From Anabaena sp. UHCC 0187 (GTDB taxonomy: Bacteria; Cyanobacteriota; Cyanobacteriia; Cyanobacteriales; Nostocaceae): 64,000 nt of DNA. The translations under genes were made by a program, and so were the position numbers. The stretch is from contig NZ_VILB01000013.1 in the NCBI RefSeq assembly GCF_009712035.1, positions 447,483 to 511,482 of the forward strand, in the 5' to 3' direction. Below are positions 15,707-25,961 of this stretch, in pieces; the first letter of the stretch is position 1; each line of letters opens with the position of its first letter. Under the pieces are notes generated by a model that worked only from the letters and a program-made list of their open reading frames with translations, had not been told where the DNA came from and ran no database searches.

Positions 15707-16173
15707 TTTTTTGTCTGAATCAGGATATCCAGGATTAAAAGATTTTCAGGATGTTGTTGTTTATTTGATGTGGGGATTTTGAGGATTTTTTTGTCTGAAT
15801 CAGGATGTCCAGGATTAAAGGATTTACAGGATGTTGTTGTTTGATTGTCTATGAGAAGTACAGATTTTAGGATGTTAGATAATAAATTATTCGTTAAATT
15901 ATTTGTTGTCATTTATTGACTGTTGGTGTAACTGTATTTTATAATATCTCAATATTCACAGACAATTCATCAATAATAATCTGTCTGAATCAGGATAACC
16001 AGGATTTGAGGATTTTCAGGATGTAATTTTTTTATTGTTTAGGAAAAATGGCGATTTTTGGATGATAGATAATATACTGTGATTGTAATTATCATTTTTC
16101 AATATTCACAGACAATTCATCAATAACAATCCTGTACATCCTAAAATCCTGGACATCCTGATTCAGACAAAAA
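15707..16173. repeat. Large composite repeat R2
   Basis: Contains three TGTCTGAATCAGGAT-type units (about 15711, 15790 and 15982) and ends with the inverted unit CCTGTACATCC...GATTCAGACAAAAAA (16130-16173). The part 15744-15979 matches 14341-14574 of R1 almost base for base. R1 and R2 bracket the HNH cassette in the same orientation. A 78-codon frame on the minus strand here is pure repeat translation and is not called as a gene. From 16174 to 16451 I see no gene. Confidence 0.8.
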
Positions 16174-16451
16174 ATATGAATCAGATATTTTAATTATGTT
16201 GGGTTGCTTTCCTTAATCTAAGCTAGAAGATGAGCGATTCCTATGGGGTGCTTACGCTATCGCTCTTCATTTTCTCTTTTACAGAAAGTTCGTCTAGTGT
16301 TGGATTTTGTGAGATTACAGTAGCAAATTTATATTTTTTCTGTTCTAAAGAAACTCTGATGCGATAAAAACCTATTTTGGGTTTATCCTATATTCGGTTT
16401 TAAGATTGAAAACAGTTAGGCAATATGCTCTAACTTTTATCAAGATCAACA

Positions 16452-16709
16452 TTGGTTCAAGTGTCTAAATCCGTTTTCAGTGAAGAATACAATCAGTTTC
16501 GCAAAATGCTGATAGAGGCTCGCAAAGAGGCTAATCTTACTCAAGCAGAGTTATCAGCAAAATTAGAGCGCCCACAATCCTACGTATCAAAATATGAACG
16601 TGGGGAGCGTCGTCTTGACCTGATTGAATTTTTACAATTGGCTCAAGTTCTGGAAATAGATCCATTGACTTTTATTGAAAATTTGCTCACATACAACAAA
16701 GAGAGGTAG
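16452..16709 (+). CDS. XRE-type controller protein of the BglII-like R-M system
   Basis: An 85-residue single-domain HTH protein: LIEARKEANLTQAELSAKLE, recognition helix QSYVSKYERGERRLD, then IEFLQLAQVLEIDP. Size and position directly before a BglII-like endonuclease gene match the C (controller) proteins of type II R-M systems, which time endonuclease expression. Its TAG stop is only two bases before the proposed endonuclease start, so the two are likely co-translated. The start is uncertain: TTG 16452 or GTG 16461. Any C-box would lie in the AT-rich DNA before 16450. Confidence 0.8.
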   Translation: MVQVSKSVFSEEYNQFRKMLIEARKEANLTQAELSAKLERPQSYVSKYERGERRLDLIEFLQLAQVLEIDPLTFIENLLTYNKER

Positions 16710-16711
16710 TT

Positions 16712-17371
16712 ATTCTAATTCAAATTACTGATTTTAATGCCGCCAATACTGTTATTAATAACCATTATAATACAGAGTGGAATGAGATTGAAACTGTACT
16801 CACTAGAATGCCTTTACACATTAAGGCTTCAAGTCAAGCTAACAAACAAGGAAAACCTATTTTCGACCCAGTAGGAACAAATTTATATATTGAGAATTAT
16901 CTGAACAAATTGGGGTGGAATCTACTTCCAATTCCTACTCAATACGAATTTTTTGGTAAAGGCATTGACCTTGCTAAAGCAGGATTGATTCTTGAAAATC
17001 AGTTTTCTAACTATCCATTTTTGCTCAATAATACAGCGAGAGTAGAGTTTTTCTTTCAAAAAGGTACTCAATTAGGAGGACAGTCTATCAAGCTTATGAT
17101 TATAATCACCAAATCGCAAATATTTCCTTCTTCTAATAGTTCCCTATACTATGAGCAAGCTGTTCGACAGTTATCAGCCCTAAATGAAATCAAATTGTTT
17201 AAAATACCAATTAGAGTTGTCGGTTTATTTGAACAAATAAATACAACTGCATCAGCTATTTGGACAGAATATGAGAAGAAAACTGCCCGAAAGATTGTCA
17301 CCCAAAATCAATGTCAATACCAAATAAAATCAGGAAAGAAAAATAATCGGTACACATTTGATTTGATATGA
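16712..17371 (+). CDS. BglII-family type II restriction endonuclease
   Basis: Predicted to cleave AGATCT. The frame from ATG 16808 is open upstream, and the residues before it (IQITDFNAAN...EWNEIETVL) match the N-terminus of BglII. Counting from ATT 16712, the N-terminus aligns with BglII residue 1, and GAGAGG sits five bases before it, so an ATT start is proposed (219 residues). Shared blocks include MPLHIKAS, FDPVGTNLYIENYL, QFSNYPFLLNN and SSLYYEQA. The catalytic set falls at Asp86, Glu95 and Gln97 (GID...LENQ), with the same spacing as Asp84, Glu93 and Gln95 of BglII. The controller gene precedes it and the methylase is convergent downstream. Confidence 0.9.
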   Translation: MLIQITDFNAANTVINNHYNTEWNEIETVLTRMPLHIKASSQANKQGKPIFDPVGTNLYIENYLNKLGWNLLPIPTQYEFFGKGIDLAKAGLILENQFSNYPFLLNNTARVEFFFQKGTQLGGQSIKLMIIITKSQIFPSSNSSLYYEQAVRQLSALNEIKLFKIPIRVVGLFEQINTTASAIWTEYEKKTARKIVTQNQCQYQIKSGKKNNRYTFDLI

Positions 17372-17476
17372 CTATTAATGGTGAGTATATTACAGATAAA
17401 TAGGTTAAACAAAAAAGGTTAAATCAAATATTTAATCTTTTTAATTCCTAAGTTAGGACTCTTTAATCGGACTGCA

Positions 17477-18586
17477 TTAAATCCATAATTGCAGTTCAAC
17501 CTGTTCAATCTGTTCTACTTGCTTAACTGTTTTATTTTGCAACTGTGTTTTCTTTCCAGTTCCATTAAGCTTTGGATCTATGGGAACTTCTTCATTTCGT
17601 AAACCAGCAGCAAAAGCAGTTTCTTCATAGAGTAATCTATCTTCCATTTCTTGTAAGTGATATTCTTCTGGATAAATTTTTGCTTTACTGCGTTCTGAAG
17701 CTCTATTTCCTATTTGCAAATCAAATCTAAATTTTTCGATAGGTTCACCAGTTTTATCAACATAATCACGTAATGTTTTTAAATTGGGAAAATATCCATT
17801 TTCATCTGGTTTACCACTAAGACGACGTAGTGCAACCTCATGATATTTTGGTTCAATTTCTGTTCCTATAAAATGGCGTTCATAATCTCTAGCTACAACT
17901 GCTACAGTACCAGTCCCCATATAAGGATCTAGCAGAATATCATTTTTGTTAGTTGTAGCTAAGATAATTCTAGCTACCAAGTCTTCTGGAAACTGACAGG
18001 GGTGTATAGTTTGTTCTTCATGATTATGTTTAACATTGCGAAACATCCAAATATCACCAGGATTTTTACCATCTGGATTACATGAAAGTTCACCTTTACG
18101 ATTTCCTCGAAAATGCTTCTTGTTTTGATATTTTTGGGGAACTCTAATTGCATCTAAATTAAATTTATAATTATCAGATTTGCTAAACCAGAGAATTGTT
18201 TCATGTCTACAAGAAAATTTCTTTTGAGCGTGTAGTCCATGTTGTCTAGCCCAAATAATACGATTACGGGGAATTAAATTGCAAGATTCAAGAATGGGAA
18301 AGAAACGAATATCTAAAGGAATCAACATTCCTTTATCAGCAAAAGCTCCAACTTGCCAAAATAACGAACCTGTTTTTTTAAGAATTCTAGCACATTCTCT
18401 TAATACTAATGTTTGTTCTTTTAAATAAATATCAAGAGCTTGTTTAGATTCATACTCTTTACCTAAATTATAGGGAGGTGAGGATACAACTAAATCTACA
18501 CTTTCATTTGGTAGATTACGAAGCAGTTTTAAGCAATCTTCCAAAATTATTTCATCTACAGGTATATTCTCTGGGTTAATCTTCAC
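17477..18586 (-). CDS. Type II DNA methyltransferase (N4-cytosine/beta class) of the BglII-like system
   Basis: Protects host DNA against the adjacent BglII-like endonuclease. Motif IV is VVSSPPYNLG (about residues 36-45 from the chosen start), the SPPY form being typical of N4-cytosine methylases. Motif I is ILLDPYMGTGTVAVVA, placed after motif IV as in the beta class, and FIGTEIEPKYHEVALRRL follows. M.BglII is likewise an m4C enzyme. The longest frame begins at TTG 18649, but GTG 18586 has GAGGT about ten bases upstream and starts close to the conserved region, so it is preferred. The C-terminus carries an extra 70-residue charged, Gln-rich tail. Confidence 0.85.
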   Translation of the reverse strand: MKINPENIPVDEIILEDCLKLLRNLPNESVDLVVSSPPYNLGKEYESKQALDIYLKEQTLVLRECARILKKTGSLFWQVGAFADKGMLIPLDIRFFPILESCNLIPRNRIIWARQHGLHAQKKFSCRHETILWFSKSDNYKFNLDAIRVPQKYQNKKHFRGNRKGELSCNPDGKNPGDIWMFRNVKHNHEEQTIHPCQFPEDLVARIILATTNKNDILLDPYMGTGTVAVVARDYERHFIGTEIEPKYHEVALRRLSGKPDENGYFPNLKTLRDYVDKTGEPIEKFRFDLQIGNRASERSKAKIYPEEYHLQEMEDRLLYEETAFAAGLRNEEVPIDPKLNGTGKKTQLQNKTVKQVEQIEQVELQLWI

Positions 18587-18662
18587 TTTTGTATTGACCT
18601 CATAACCATTTCTAAACACTATAATAACCCATATTGGGTTATCTGGCAATTTTTGTAAAAAA

Positions 18663-18746
18663 GCGATAGCGAAGCGCTCCGCTATCGCACTCCCAAATCA
18701 TAACCAAATAGTCTATAGGGTGCGTTACATTTCAATAACGCACCCT
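18663..18746. repeat. Two inverted repeats between gcvP and the methylase
   Basis: GCGATAGCG/CGCTATCGC (18663-18688) and a perfect 11-bp stem AGGGTGCGTTA/TAACGCACCCT with an 8-nt loop (18717-18746). Both are of types that recur widely in Nostocales genomes. The second lies just downstream of the gcvP stop and could terminate gcvP transcription. Confidence 0.7.
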
Positions 18747-18754
18747 ACTATTAA

Positions 18755-21613
18755 CTAACTATAAGCCTCCATCGGTAAACAAGAACAAACAAAATTCCTA
18801 TCCCCAAAAGCAGCGTCAATTCTCCCCACACTTGGCCAGAACTTATATTCCTTATTCCAAAGTGCAGGATAAGCAGCTTGTTCACGGGAATAGGGATGAT
18901 TCCATTCACCAATAATCAAACTTTCCGCAGTGTGAGGGGCATTTTTCAAAAGATTATCGTGAATATCCATTTTACCAGATTCAATTGCCGCAACTTCCTC
19001 ACGAATCGCAATCAAAGCATCACAAAAACGATCTAATTCCTGTTTAGATTCACTTTCCGTTGGTTCTACCATAATTGTCCCCGCAACAGGCCAAGAAACA
19101 GTAGGTGCATGAAAACCATAATCCATTAACCGCTTCGCAACATCATCAATTTCAATCTGCGCTGATTTCTTCAAACTTCGCAAATCTAAAATACATTCAT
19201 GTGCCACCAAACCATTTTTTCCCTGATACAAAACCGGATAATATGACTCTAATTTCTTAGCGATGTAATTAGCATTCAAAATGGCAATTTTGGTTGCTTC
19301 CGTCAACCCATCTGCACCCATCATGATAATATACATCCAAGAAATCACTAGGATACTTGCACTACCCCAAGGTGCAGCAGAAACCGCACCCAAATCACCA
19401 CCCATTCTCACCACAGAATGTCCTGGTAAAAAGGGGACAAGGTGGGAAGCGACACCAATGGGACCCATACCCGGACCACCACCACCATGAGGAATACAGA
19501 AAGTTTTGTGTAAGTTCAAATGACAGACATCTGCACCAATATCACCAGGACGACAAATACCTACTTGGGCATTCATATTAGCCCCGTCCATGTAAACTTG
19601 TCCACCGTGACTATGAATTACCGCACAAATTTCTTGAATTGCTTCTTCAAATACCCCATGAGTTGATGGATATGTCACCATTAAAGCTGATAATTCATGA
19701 CTATGTTTTTCAGCTTTGGCTTTTAAATCTTCAACATCAATATTACCATCATCATCACAAGCAACTCCCACAACTTTCATTCCACACATTACCGCACTTG
19801 CAGGATTTGTTCCATGGGCAGATTGGGGAATTAAACAAATATTTCTGTGTCCTTCTCCACGACTTTGATGATATTCATGAATAACTAAAAGTCCCGCATA
19901 TTCACCTTGAGAACCTGCATTTGGTTGTAAAGAAATTCCTGCAAAACCTGTAATTTCTCCTAACCATGCTTCCAGTTGTTGGAACAGAATTTGATAACCT
20001 CTAGTTTGGGAAATTGGCGCAAAAGGATGGATTTTCCCAAATTCTGCCCAAGTTACCGGAATCATTTCCGAAGTTGCGTTTAACTTCATGGTGCAAGAAC
20101 CCAAGGGAATCATTGAAGTTGTTAATGATAAATCCTTGCTTTCTAGTTGATGTAAATAACGTAATAATTCAGTTTCTGAATGGTAACGATTAAAAACTGG
20201 ATGGGTGAGATATTTACTTTGACGTGATAATTGAGAATGAGAAATTGGTAATTCTTCTACAGTAAAAGGTAATTGATCTTTTAGGGCGAAAATTTGCCAA
20301 AGGTCAATTAAATCTGCTTCGGTGGTAGTTTCATCTAAGGAAATTCCTACAGTGGAATTATCAAAAATTCTCAAATTGATATTTCTCTCATGTGCAGCGT
20401 CGAGAATTGCTTCTAATCTGGTATTTCCTAATTCTACCCGCAGAGTATCAAAGAAGTTTTCCGAACTGATTTGATAACCTAACTTTTTCAATCCTGCGGC
20501 TAAAGTTGCGGTAAGTTCATGGATATTTTGAGCGATCGCTCTCAATCCGTCTGGTCCATGATACACTGCATACATACTCGCCATCACTGCCAATAAAACC
20601 TGGGCTGTGCAGATATTACTGGTGGCTTTATCTCTGCGGATGTGTTGTTCACGAGTTTGCAAAGCTAGACGATATGCAGGTTTACCATGAATATCTTTTG
20701 ATACCCCCACAATGCGCCCTGGAACTAGCCGTTTATACTCTTCCTTCGTGGCAAAATAAGCAGCGTGTGGTCCCCCAAATCCCAAAGGAATACCGAAGCG
20801 TTGGGTGCTACCTACAGCAATATCAGCCCCTAATTCACCAGGGGGTGTGAGCAATAATAAGCTCAAAGGATCTGCGGCTACAGTCACCAATGCACCCTGA
20901 GCATGAGACTTTGTGATAAAATCGCAGTAGTCGTAAATTGTGCCGTCAGTAGCAGGATATTGCAGAATTGCCCCAAAAATTGATTCGGTAAAATCAAAGG
21001 TTTGATGATCACCGATAATGATATTAATGCCTAAAGGTTTGGCGCGGGTTTGTAATACATCAATGGTTTGAGGATGACATTCACTAGACACAAAATATTT
21101 ATGTGATTTGTTTTTGCACACACCATAACTCATGCTCATTGCTTCTGCGGCTGCTGTCCCTTCATCAAGTAAAGAAGCGTTAGCAATTTCTAAACCCGTC
21201 AAGTCAATGATCATAGTTTGGAAATTCAGCAACGCTTCCAAACGTCCTTGGGCAATTTCTGGCTGATAAGGGGTGTATGCTGTGTACCAACCGGGATTTT
21301 CTAAAATGTTGCGTTGAATGACGGTAGGGGTAATACAGTCATAATATCCCATACCGATAAATGAGCGATAAACTTGATTTTTATCGGCTATTTGCTTTAA
21401 TTTTGCCAATGCTGCATATTCGCTTTGTGCTGCTGGTAGATTTAGGGTTTGATGAAAACGAATTGCCTGTGGTACTGTTTTATCAATGAGATCATCAAGG
21501 TTGGAAAGACCTAATAAATCTAGCATTTGCTTGACATCATCGGGGTTTGGTCCAATGTGTCTTTGTGCAAAGTTGTCTAATTTTTGACTAGTGCGCGGGG
21601 GATTAGCTACCAC
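18755..21613 (-). CDS. gcvP: Glycine dehydrogenase (decarboxylating), P protein
   Basis: PLP enzyme of the glycine cleavage system. It decarboxylates glycine and passes the aminomethyl group to the lipoyl arm of GcvH, which is important in cyanobacterial photorespiration. Its 952 residues match the usual full length of fused P protein. The N-terminal half has FAQRHIGPN and [19 protein letters not shown]. The C-terminal half has the PLP-lysine block [18 protein letters not shown] (about residues 700-717) and [15 protein letters not shown]. The start is ATG 21613. It appears monocistronic, followed by an 11-bp inverted repeat. GcvT and GcvH are not in the window, but the lipoylation enzymes LipA and LipB are. 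Confidence 0.97.
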   Translation of the reverse strand: MVANPPRTSQKLDNFAQRHIGPNPDDVKQMLDLLGLSNLDDLIDKTVPQAIRFHQTLNLPAAQSEYAALAKLKQIADKNQVYRSFIGMGYYDCITPTVIQRNILENPGWYTAYTPYQPEIAQGRLEALLNFQTMIIDLTGLEIANASLLDEGTAAAEAMSMSYGVCKNKSHKYFVSSECHPQTIDVLQTRAKPLGINIIIGDHQTFDFTESIFGAILQYPATDGTIYDYCDFITKSHAQGALVTVAADPLSLLLLTPPGELGADIAVGSTQRFGIPLGFGGPHAAYFATKEEYKRLVPGRIVGVSKDIHGKPAYRLALQTREQHIRRDKATSNICTAQVLLAVMASMYAVYHGPDGLRAIAQNIHELTATLAAGLKKLGYQISSENFFDTLRVELGNTRLEAILDAAHERNINLRIFDNSTVGISLDETTTEADLIDLWQIFALKDQLPFTVEELPISHSQLSRQSKYLTHPVFNRYHSETELLRYLHQLESKDLSLTTSMIPLGSCTMKLNATSEMIPVTWAEFGKIHPFAPISQTRGYQILFQQLEAWLGEITGFAGISLQPNAGSQGEYAGLLVIHEYHQSRGEGHRNICLIPQSAHGTNPASAVMCGMKVVGVACDDDGNIDVEDLKAKAEKHSHELSALMVTYPSTHGVFEEAIQEICAVIHSHGGQVYMDGANMNAQVGICRPGDIGADVCHLNLHKTFCIPHGGGGPGMGPIGVASHLVPFLPGHSVVRMGGDLGAVSAAPWGSASILVISWMYIIMMGADGLTEATKIAILNANYIAKKLESYYPVLYQGKNGLVAHECILDLRSLKKSAQIEIDDVAKRLMDYGFHAPTVSWPVAGTIMVEPTESESKQELDRFCDALIAIREEVAAIESGKMDIHDNLLKNAPHTAESLIIGEWNHPYSREQAAYPALWNKEYKFWPSVGRIDAAFGDRNFVCSCLPMEAYS

Positions 21614-21738
21614 AAATCGTTCTCCAAAGGTTTCTGTATTAATATATTGTAATGATCACTTTTGGATATTAGGGTTTTTTGTATATCTTGATTTTTTTCT
21701 CGCAGAGGCGCAGAGGCACAGAGGGAGGAATGTTGAGA

Positions 21739-22653
21739 TTAATCTGAAATTTGAGTATTGGTGGAATTGAGTGATTGGTAATGTTTCCATTTTTGTTCTA
21801 GTCGTTTTCTTTTTTCGGGTGTTAAGGTATGGAAGCAGTGAGGACAGGAAATACTTTTTTCATATTCTGGGGAGGTTTTATCTGTTTCGGAAATGGGATA
21901 TCCACAACAAAAGCATAATTCCTGATTTCCTGTTTCTAAGTCATGACTAACTGTGACTCTTTGATCAAAAATAAAACATTCTCCTTCCCATAAACTTTCT
22001 TCTTGGGGAATTTCTTCTAGATATTTGAGAATGCCTCCTTTGAGGTGATAAACTTCTTCAAAGCCTTGAGAAAGTAAATAAGATGAGGCTTTTTCGCAAC
22101 GAATTCCTCCAGTACAAAACATGGCTACTTTTTTATGTTTTTTGGGGTCAAGATGTTTTTGGACATATTCGGGAAAATCTCGAAATATTTGAGTTTGCGG
22201 ATTTTCTGCTCCTTTAAAAGTCCCAATGCTGACTTCATAATCATTGCGGGTATCAATGACTGTTACTTCTGGGTTAGAAATTAAATCATTCCAATCTTCA
22301 GGTTTTACATAAGTTCCTACTTTTTCACTAGGGTTAATTTCTGGTAATCCTAAAGTCACAATTTCTGGCTTTAACCGAATTTTCAAACGTTCAAATGGGG
22401 GAATTTCTGTGTAAGATTCTTTATGTTCTAAATCTGCAAACCGCGAATCACTGCGAAGAAAGGCTAAAACTGTGTCAATTTGCTGACGAGAACCAGCAAT
22501 TGTGCCGTTAATCCCTTCCTGTGCTAGTAAGATAGTTCCTTTAATTCCTTGTAACTCACAAAAGGATAATAAGGCTGCTTGCAGTTCTCTGCAATCAGGT
22601 AGATTCACAAATTTATATAGTGCAGCAACAACTGTCTGATTTTCTTGGTTCAT
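21739..22653 (-). CDS. trhO: tRNA uridine-34 hydroxylase TrhO (rhodanese-like)
   Basis: Member of the YceA/TrhO family, which hydroxylates U34 of certain tRNAs to 5-hydroxyuridine in an oxygen-dependent reaction. The 304-residue protein has an N-terminal acylphosphatase-like domain ([11 protein letters not shown]) and a rhodanese domain with [11 protein letters not shown] and the catalytic loop [12 protein letters not shown] (about residues 178-189). At the C-terminus, CFCCGYP...CPHC looks like a zinc-binding pair of cysteine knuckles. It is encoded 79 bp before, and divergent from, the tRNA-Ala gene. Confidence 0.92.
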   Translation of the reverse strand: MNQENQTVVAALYKFVNLPDCRELQAALLSFCELQGIKGTILLAQEGINGTIAGSRQQIDTVLAFLRSDSRFADLEHKESYTEIPPFERLKIRLKPEIVTLGLPEINPSEKVGTYVKPEDWNDLISNPEVTVIDTRNDYEVSIGTFKGAENPQTQIFRDFPEYVQKHLDPKKHKKVAMFCTGGIRCEKASSYLLSQGFEEVYHLKGGILKYLEEIPQEESLWEGECFIFDQRVTVSHDLETGNQELCFCCGYPISETDKTSPEYEKSISCPHCFHTLTPEKRKRLEQKWKHYQSLNSTNTQISD

Positions 22654-22732
22654 TGTCTTGTCAAATTAATAATAATAGTTTATGATAGTGTGGTTATGTA
22701 AAATTAACCCTTTTTACATAAAAAACAAACTT

Positions 22733-22805
22733 GGGGGTTTAGCTCAGTTGGTAGAGCGCCTGCTTTGCAAGCAGGATGTCAGCGGTTCGAGTCCGCTAAC
22801 CTCCA
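22733..22805 (+). tRNA. tRNA-Ala (anticodon TGC)
   Basis: Cloverleaf: acceptor GGGGGTT pairs with AACCTCC (one G-T), discriminator A at 22805; D arm GCTC...GAGC; anticodon stem CCTGC/GCAGG with loop TTTGCAA, anticodon TGC; T arm AGCGG-TTCGAGT-CCGCT. No encoded CCA. The convergent DUF938 gene ends on the very next base. Confidence 0.96.
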
Positions 22806-23438
22806 TTAATTATGTTTAAATACTAGGGAAAAGTTATTTGCTGGCATGGGATGAGTTTGGTACAATGTCAGATTTTGCTCTTTAGCAACTGAAACTACAT
22901 CCTCTAAATTACGCACTCCCCAATTTGGATTTTGTGCTTGTAAAGACTCATCGAAATCAGCGTTACTGGGTGCAGTATGTTTTCCATTTTGTTTGTAGGG
23001 ACCATACAAGTAAAGTATACCACCCGCTGGCAGAATCCGCCCAGCCCCTGCCATTAGTCCTAAACAGGCAGACCAAGGGGAAATGTGAATCATGTTAATA
23101 TTGACAATAGCAGAAATAGATGGTTGTGGTATTATCTTCGTTTCTACAGGCCAAATCGGGGAACTGGCATCTAAATCTAAGGGTGGTTGAATAGCATCAC
23201 AGGGGAAAAATTCAGCCCATGCGCTAATACTAGCACGCAGTTCTGGGTTGGGGTCAGAAGGTAGCCATTGCCGAGGTGCTAGGTGGTAGGCAAAAAATGT
23301 AGCGTGTTCACCTGTACCACTGGCTATTTCTAGAATAGTCCCATGTTGAGGTAATACTTCTAAAAGCATCTCTAGAATCGGTTCGCGGTTGCGCTGGGTT
23401 GCGGGGGCAAATTTTCGCTGATCTGGTGATGTGTTCAT
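22806..23438 (-). CDS. DUF938 SAM-dependent methyltransferase-like protein
   Basis: A 210-residue class I methyltransferase fold with motif I as ILEIASGTGEHATFFA (about residues 35-50). The DUF938 signatures are RKFAPATQRNREPI at the N-terminus, WLPSDPNPE, and NINMIHISPW. The GPYK near residue 145 and the late LYQTHPMPANNFSLVF are also family hallmarks. The substrate is unknown. The TAA stop abuts the tRNA-Ala gene, leaving no room for a separate terminator; the tRNA structure itself may stop transcription. Confidence 0.85.
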   Translation of the reverse strand: MNTSPDQRKFAPATQRNREPILEMLLEVLPQHGTILEIASGTGEHATFFAYHLAPRQWLPSDPNPELRASISAWAEFFPCDAIQPPLDLDASSPIWPVETKIIPQPSISAIVNINMIHISPWSACLGLMAGAGRILPAGGILYLYGPYKQNGKHTAPSNADFDESLQAQNPNWGVRNLEDVVSVAKEQNLTLYQTHPMPANNFSLVFKHN

Positions 23439-23521
23439 ATTAGGTGAGCATTCACTATGATAATTAAATTAGCAGCGATTTCTCGGTTTTTGCTTTTTTT
23501 GCCACACCACAGGAGAACAAC

Positions 23522-24931
23522 TTGCCTAAGTCTATTCATTCCACCCAACCACCACTCAAATTTATTCCTCAACGTCATAACCCCCTGATTGTTAAAATTG
23601 TCTCTTGGTGTTTGCCTTTTATTTTGCGGGTGAGAACTAGACCTTGGCTACCTGCGGGTATTGTCAAGATTGAAGCCAAAAACGCTGAAGCCTTAGCCAA
23701 ATTATACCACGAATTTCAAGCAGGTAAAGTCCGATTTTTAATTGCTTTCCGTCACCCGGAGGTGGAAGATCCTCTGTCTATGTTATATCTGCTCTCACGA
23801 TTTGTCCCCAAAGTGGCACGGGACAAAGGTATTAGTCTCAAATATCCAGTTCACAGTCATTTTATGTATGAACGAGGCATGACGCTATGGGCAGGAAATT
23901 GGTTAGGATGGTTATTTTCTAGACTTGGTGGCGTACCCATTCGTAGGGGAAGACGCGTAGATAGAAATGCTATCCAAATGGCTAGAGAATTATTTGCCAA
24001 TGCAGAAATACCTATAGCGATCGCTCCTGAAGGTGGTACAAATGGACACAGTAGTATAGTTAGCCCCTTAGAACCGGGTGTGGCCCAGTTGGGTTTTTGG
24101 TGTGTGGAAGATTTGCAAAAAGCTCACCGTGAAGAACAGGTTTTTATTATTCCTATTGGCATTAAATATAGTTACGTTAATCCACCTTGGCAAAAAATAG
24201 ATTCGCTATTATCTAAATTAGAAGCTGATAGCGGTTTATCTGTGACGGAAATTAGTGCGAATGGTAAGGAACAGGAAGGAATTTTATATCAGCGGGTGCT
24301 ACGTTTAGCTGCATATCTAATTTCGGAAATGGAGGAATTTTATCGCCGTTTTTATCATCAGGAATTTACGGAAATTATAGATTTAGAACTTCCCGAAAAT
24401 GAAGTCTTAATTATTAGGTTACATCGGTTGATGGATACAGCTTTAAAAATTACGGAAAAATATTTTAATATCCAGTCCCAAGGTAATTATATTGATAGAT
24501 GTCGGCGGTTAGAAGATGCTGGATGGAATTACATTTATCGAGATGATATCGCCGATATTCAAAGTTTACCACCTTTTAAACGGGGTCTAGCTGATTGGGT
24601 GGCAGAAGAAGCAGATTTGAAAATGCAGCACATGAGAATTGCGGAAAGTTTTGTGGCGGTTACTGCTAATTATATTCTAGAAAAACCAACACCAGAAAGA
24701 TTTGCAGAAACAATTTTATTAATGTTTGATATGTTGTCTCGCATTAAAGATTCTACTTTACCCGGAAGGCCACGTTTGGGTTTAAAACAAGCCATGATTT
24801 CTGTCGGTAAACCGATTTTAGTTAATGAAAGATGGGAAAATTGTCAGGGAAATAAACAGGCTTTACGAAAGGGTGTTAGTGAGTTGACAAAAGATTTACA
24901 AGTGATGTTAGAGGAGTTGATTAAGGATTAG
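23522..24931 (+). CDS. PlsC-type 1-acyl-glycerol-3-phosphate acyltransferase family protein
   Basis: A 469-residue protein with an acyltransferase domain in its first half: catalytic H-x4-D as FRHPEVEDP (about residues 77-85), substrate-binding GGVPIRRG, and the block IAPEGGTNG (about 165-173). The C-terminal half (about residues 240-469) is helical and charged and is not part of ordinary PlsC enzymes, so the acyl acceptor is uncertain. The start is TTG 23522, preceded by AGGAG. It is divergent from the DUF938 gene, with about 83 bp between them. Probably membrane-associated through the Trp-rich segment near residues 120-135. Confidence 0.82.
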   Translation: MPKSIHSTQPPLKFIPQRHNPLIVKIVSWCLPFILRVRTRPWLPAGIVKIEAKNAEALAKLYHEFQAGKVRFLIAFRHPEVEDPLSMLYLLSRFVPKVARDKGISLKYPVHSHFMYERGMTLWAGNWLGWLFSRLGGVPIRRGRRVDRNAIQMARELFANAEIPIAIAPEGGTNGHSSIVSPLEPGVAQLGFWCVEDLQKAHREEQVFIIPIGIKYSYVNPPWQKIDSLLSKLEADSGLSVTEISANGKEQEGILYQRVLRLAAYLISEMEEFYRRFYHQEFTEIIDLELPENEVLIIRLHRLMDTALKITEKYFNIQSQGNYIDRCRRLEDAGWNYIYRDDIADIQSLPPFKRGLADWVAEEADLKMQHMRIAESFVAVTANYILEKPTPERFAETILLMFDMLSRIKDSTLPGRPRLGLKQAMISVGKPILVNERWENCQGNKQALRKGVSELTKDLQVMLEELIKD

Positions 24932-25038
24932 CTTCCAGCCGCAACCCAAAGAAGATTAAAAGGCAAAAATAAACTCAGAACCAAATTATCTTCGTTGCGT
25001 ATCTAAGAAAGATTCAGTTACCCGTGAATGTGGGTTTA

Positions 25039-25100
25039 AGAGGGCAGTTTTTAAACTATTTCCTGAAGGGGTGGAATGAAAACTGCTCTTTTTTGTTTTT
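25039..25100 (+). terminator. Intrinsic terminator after the acyltransferase gene
   Basis: Stem AGAG(GG)CAGTTTT pairs with AAAACTGCTCT, followed by TTTTTTG-TTTTTT. It lies about 110 bp beyond the acyltransferase stop and before ftsE. Confidence 0.65.
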
Positions 25101-25191
25101 TCTTAAAATATCTGATATTATTTTCAGTAAATCACCACTACTATAGAGAAGTTGTCTGTAATATCTCTAGATTTGTTAAAAAAATATCAAT

Positions 25192-25926
25192 ATGTCTATA
25201 TTAACCAGCACAGTAAATACAGAAACAGTTCACAGCGAAGAGAAAATAACTCAACGTCAAGCTGGAACAATGATAGAGTTGCATTCTGTTTCCAAAACTT
25301 ATACTAATAGTCATCATGCGTTACTTAATGTCAGTCTCCAAGTAAACAAGGGAGAATTTCTATTTATTACAGGTGCTAGTGGTTCTGGTAAATCTACACT
25401 TTTAAAAATGCTCTATGGTGCAGAATTACCCACCCAAGGAGAAGTGATAGTTGATGATATTAATATCGCTACTTTAGAAAGCTATAGTTTATCATTATTG
25501 CGTCGTCGCATTGGGATTGTTTTTCAAGACTATAAACTTATTCCCCAGCGCACAGTTGCCGAAAATGTCACCTTTGTATTGCAAGCACAAGGTTACACTC
25601 GCAAAGAAATTCAACGTCGCTTAGAACCTACTTTAAAATTAGTGGGTTTATTATCTAAAGCTGACCGATTTCCAGATCAACTTTCCGGGGGAGAACAGCA
25701 GCGGGTAAGTATTGCACGAGCAATTGTGGGGACACCACCTTTAATATTAGCAGACGAACCCACGGGAAATCTTGATCCTGATAATTCCTGGCAAGTAATT
25801 CAAATTTTTCAAAAGTTAAATTCCTTTGGAGCAACGGTAATTATCACTACCCATGATGAGCAATTGGTAAGACGTTGTCATCATCCTGTGGTGCAAGTTA
25901 AAGATGGAAAACTATACCGCAATTAA
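25192..25926 (+). CDS. ftsE: FtsE-like ABC transporter ATP-binding protein
   Basis: ATPase that with FtsX couples the divisome to cell-wall hydrolases. The 244-residue protein has Walker [10 protein letters not shown] (about residues 61-69), Q-loop VFQDYKLIP, signature LSGGEQQR, Walker [13 protein letters not shown] and the H-loop TTHD. FtsE-specific features are the [10 protein letters not shown] block and a C-terminus ending close after the H-loop. The first 25 or so residues are extra and poorly conserved; ATG 25270 (MIELHSV) is an alternative start. No ftsX is adjacent, so the permease must be encoded elsewhere. Other FtsE/LolD-like ATPases are possible but less likely. Confidence 0.82.
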   Translation: MSILTSTVNTETVHSEEKITQRQAGTMIELHSVSKTYTNSHHALLNVSLQVNKGEFLFITGASGSGKSTLLKMLYGAELPTQGEVIVDDINIATLESYSLSLLRRRIGIVFQDYKLIPQRTVAENVTFVLQAQGYTRKEIQRRLEPTLKLVGLLSKADRFPDQLSGGEQQRVSIARAIVGTPPLILADEPTGNLDPDNSWQVIQIFQKLNSFGATVIITTHDEQLVRRCHHPVVQVKDGKLYRN

Positions 25927-25961
25927 TCAAAGATATAAGGAGTCAGGAAGAAGGAAGTTTT

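Noticed and set aside
15676-15912. 78-codon minus-strand frame
   Set aside because: Its residues (HPDSDKKIL, HPENLLILDILIQTK) are direct translations of the GTCTGAATCAGGAT repeat units; repeat R2 accounts for it.
18663-18746. Origin of replication or attachment site
   Set aside because: The inverted repeats are of common dispersed types; no DnaA-box cluster, dnaA/dnaN gene or integrase is nearby.
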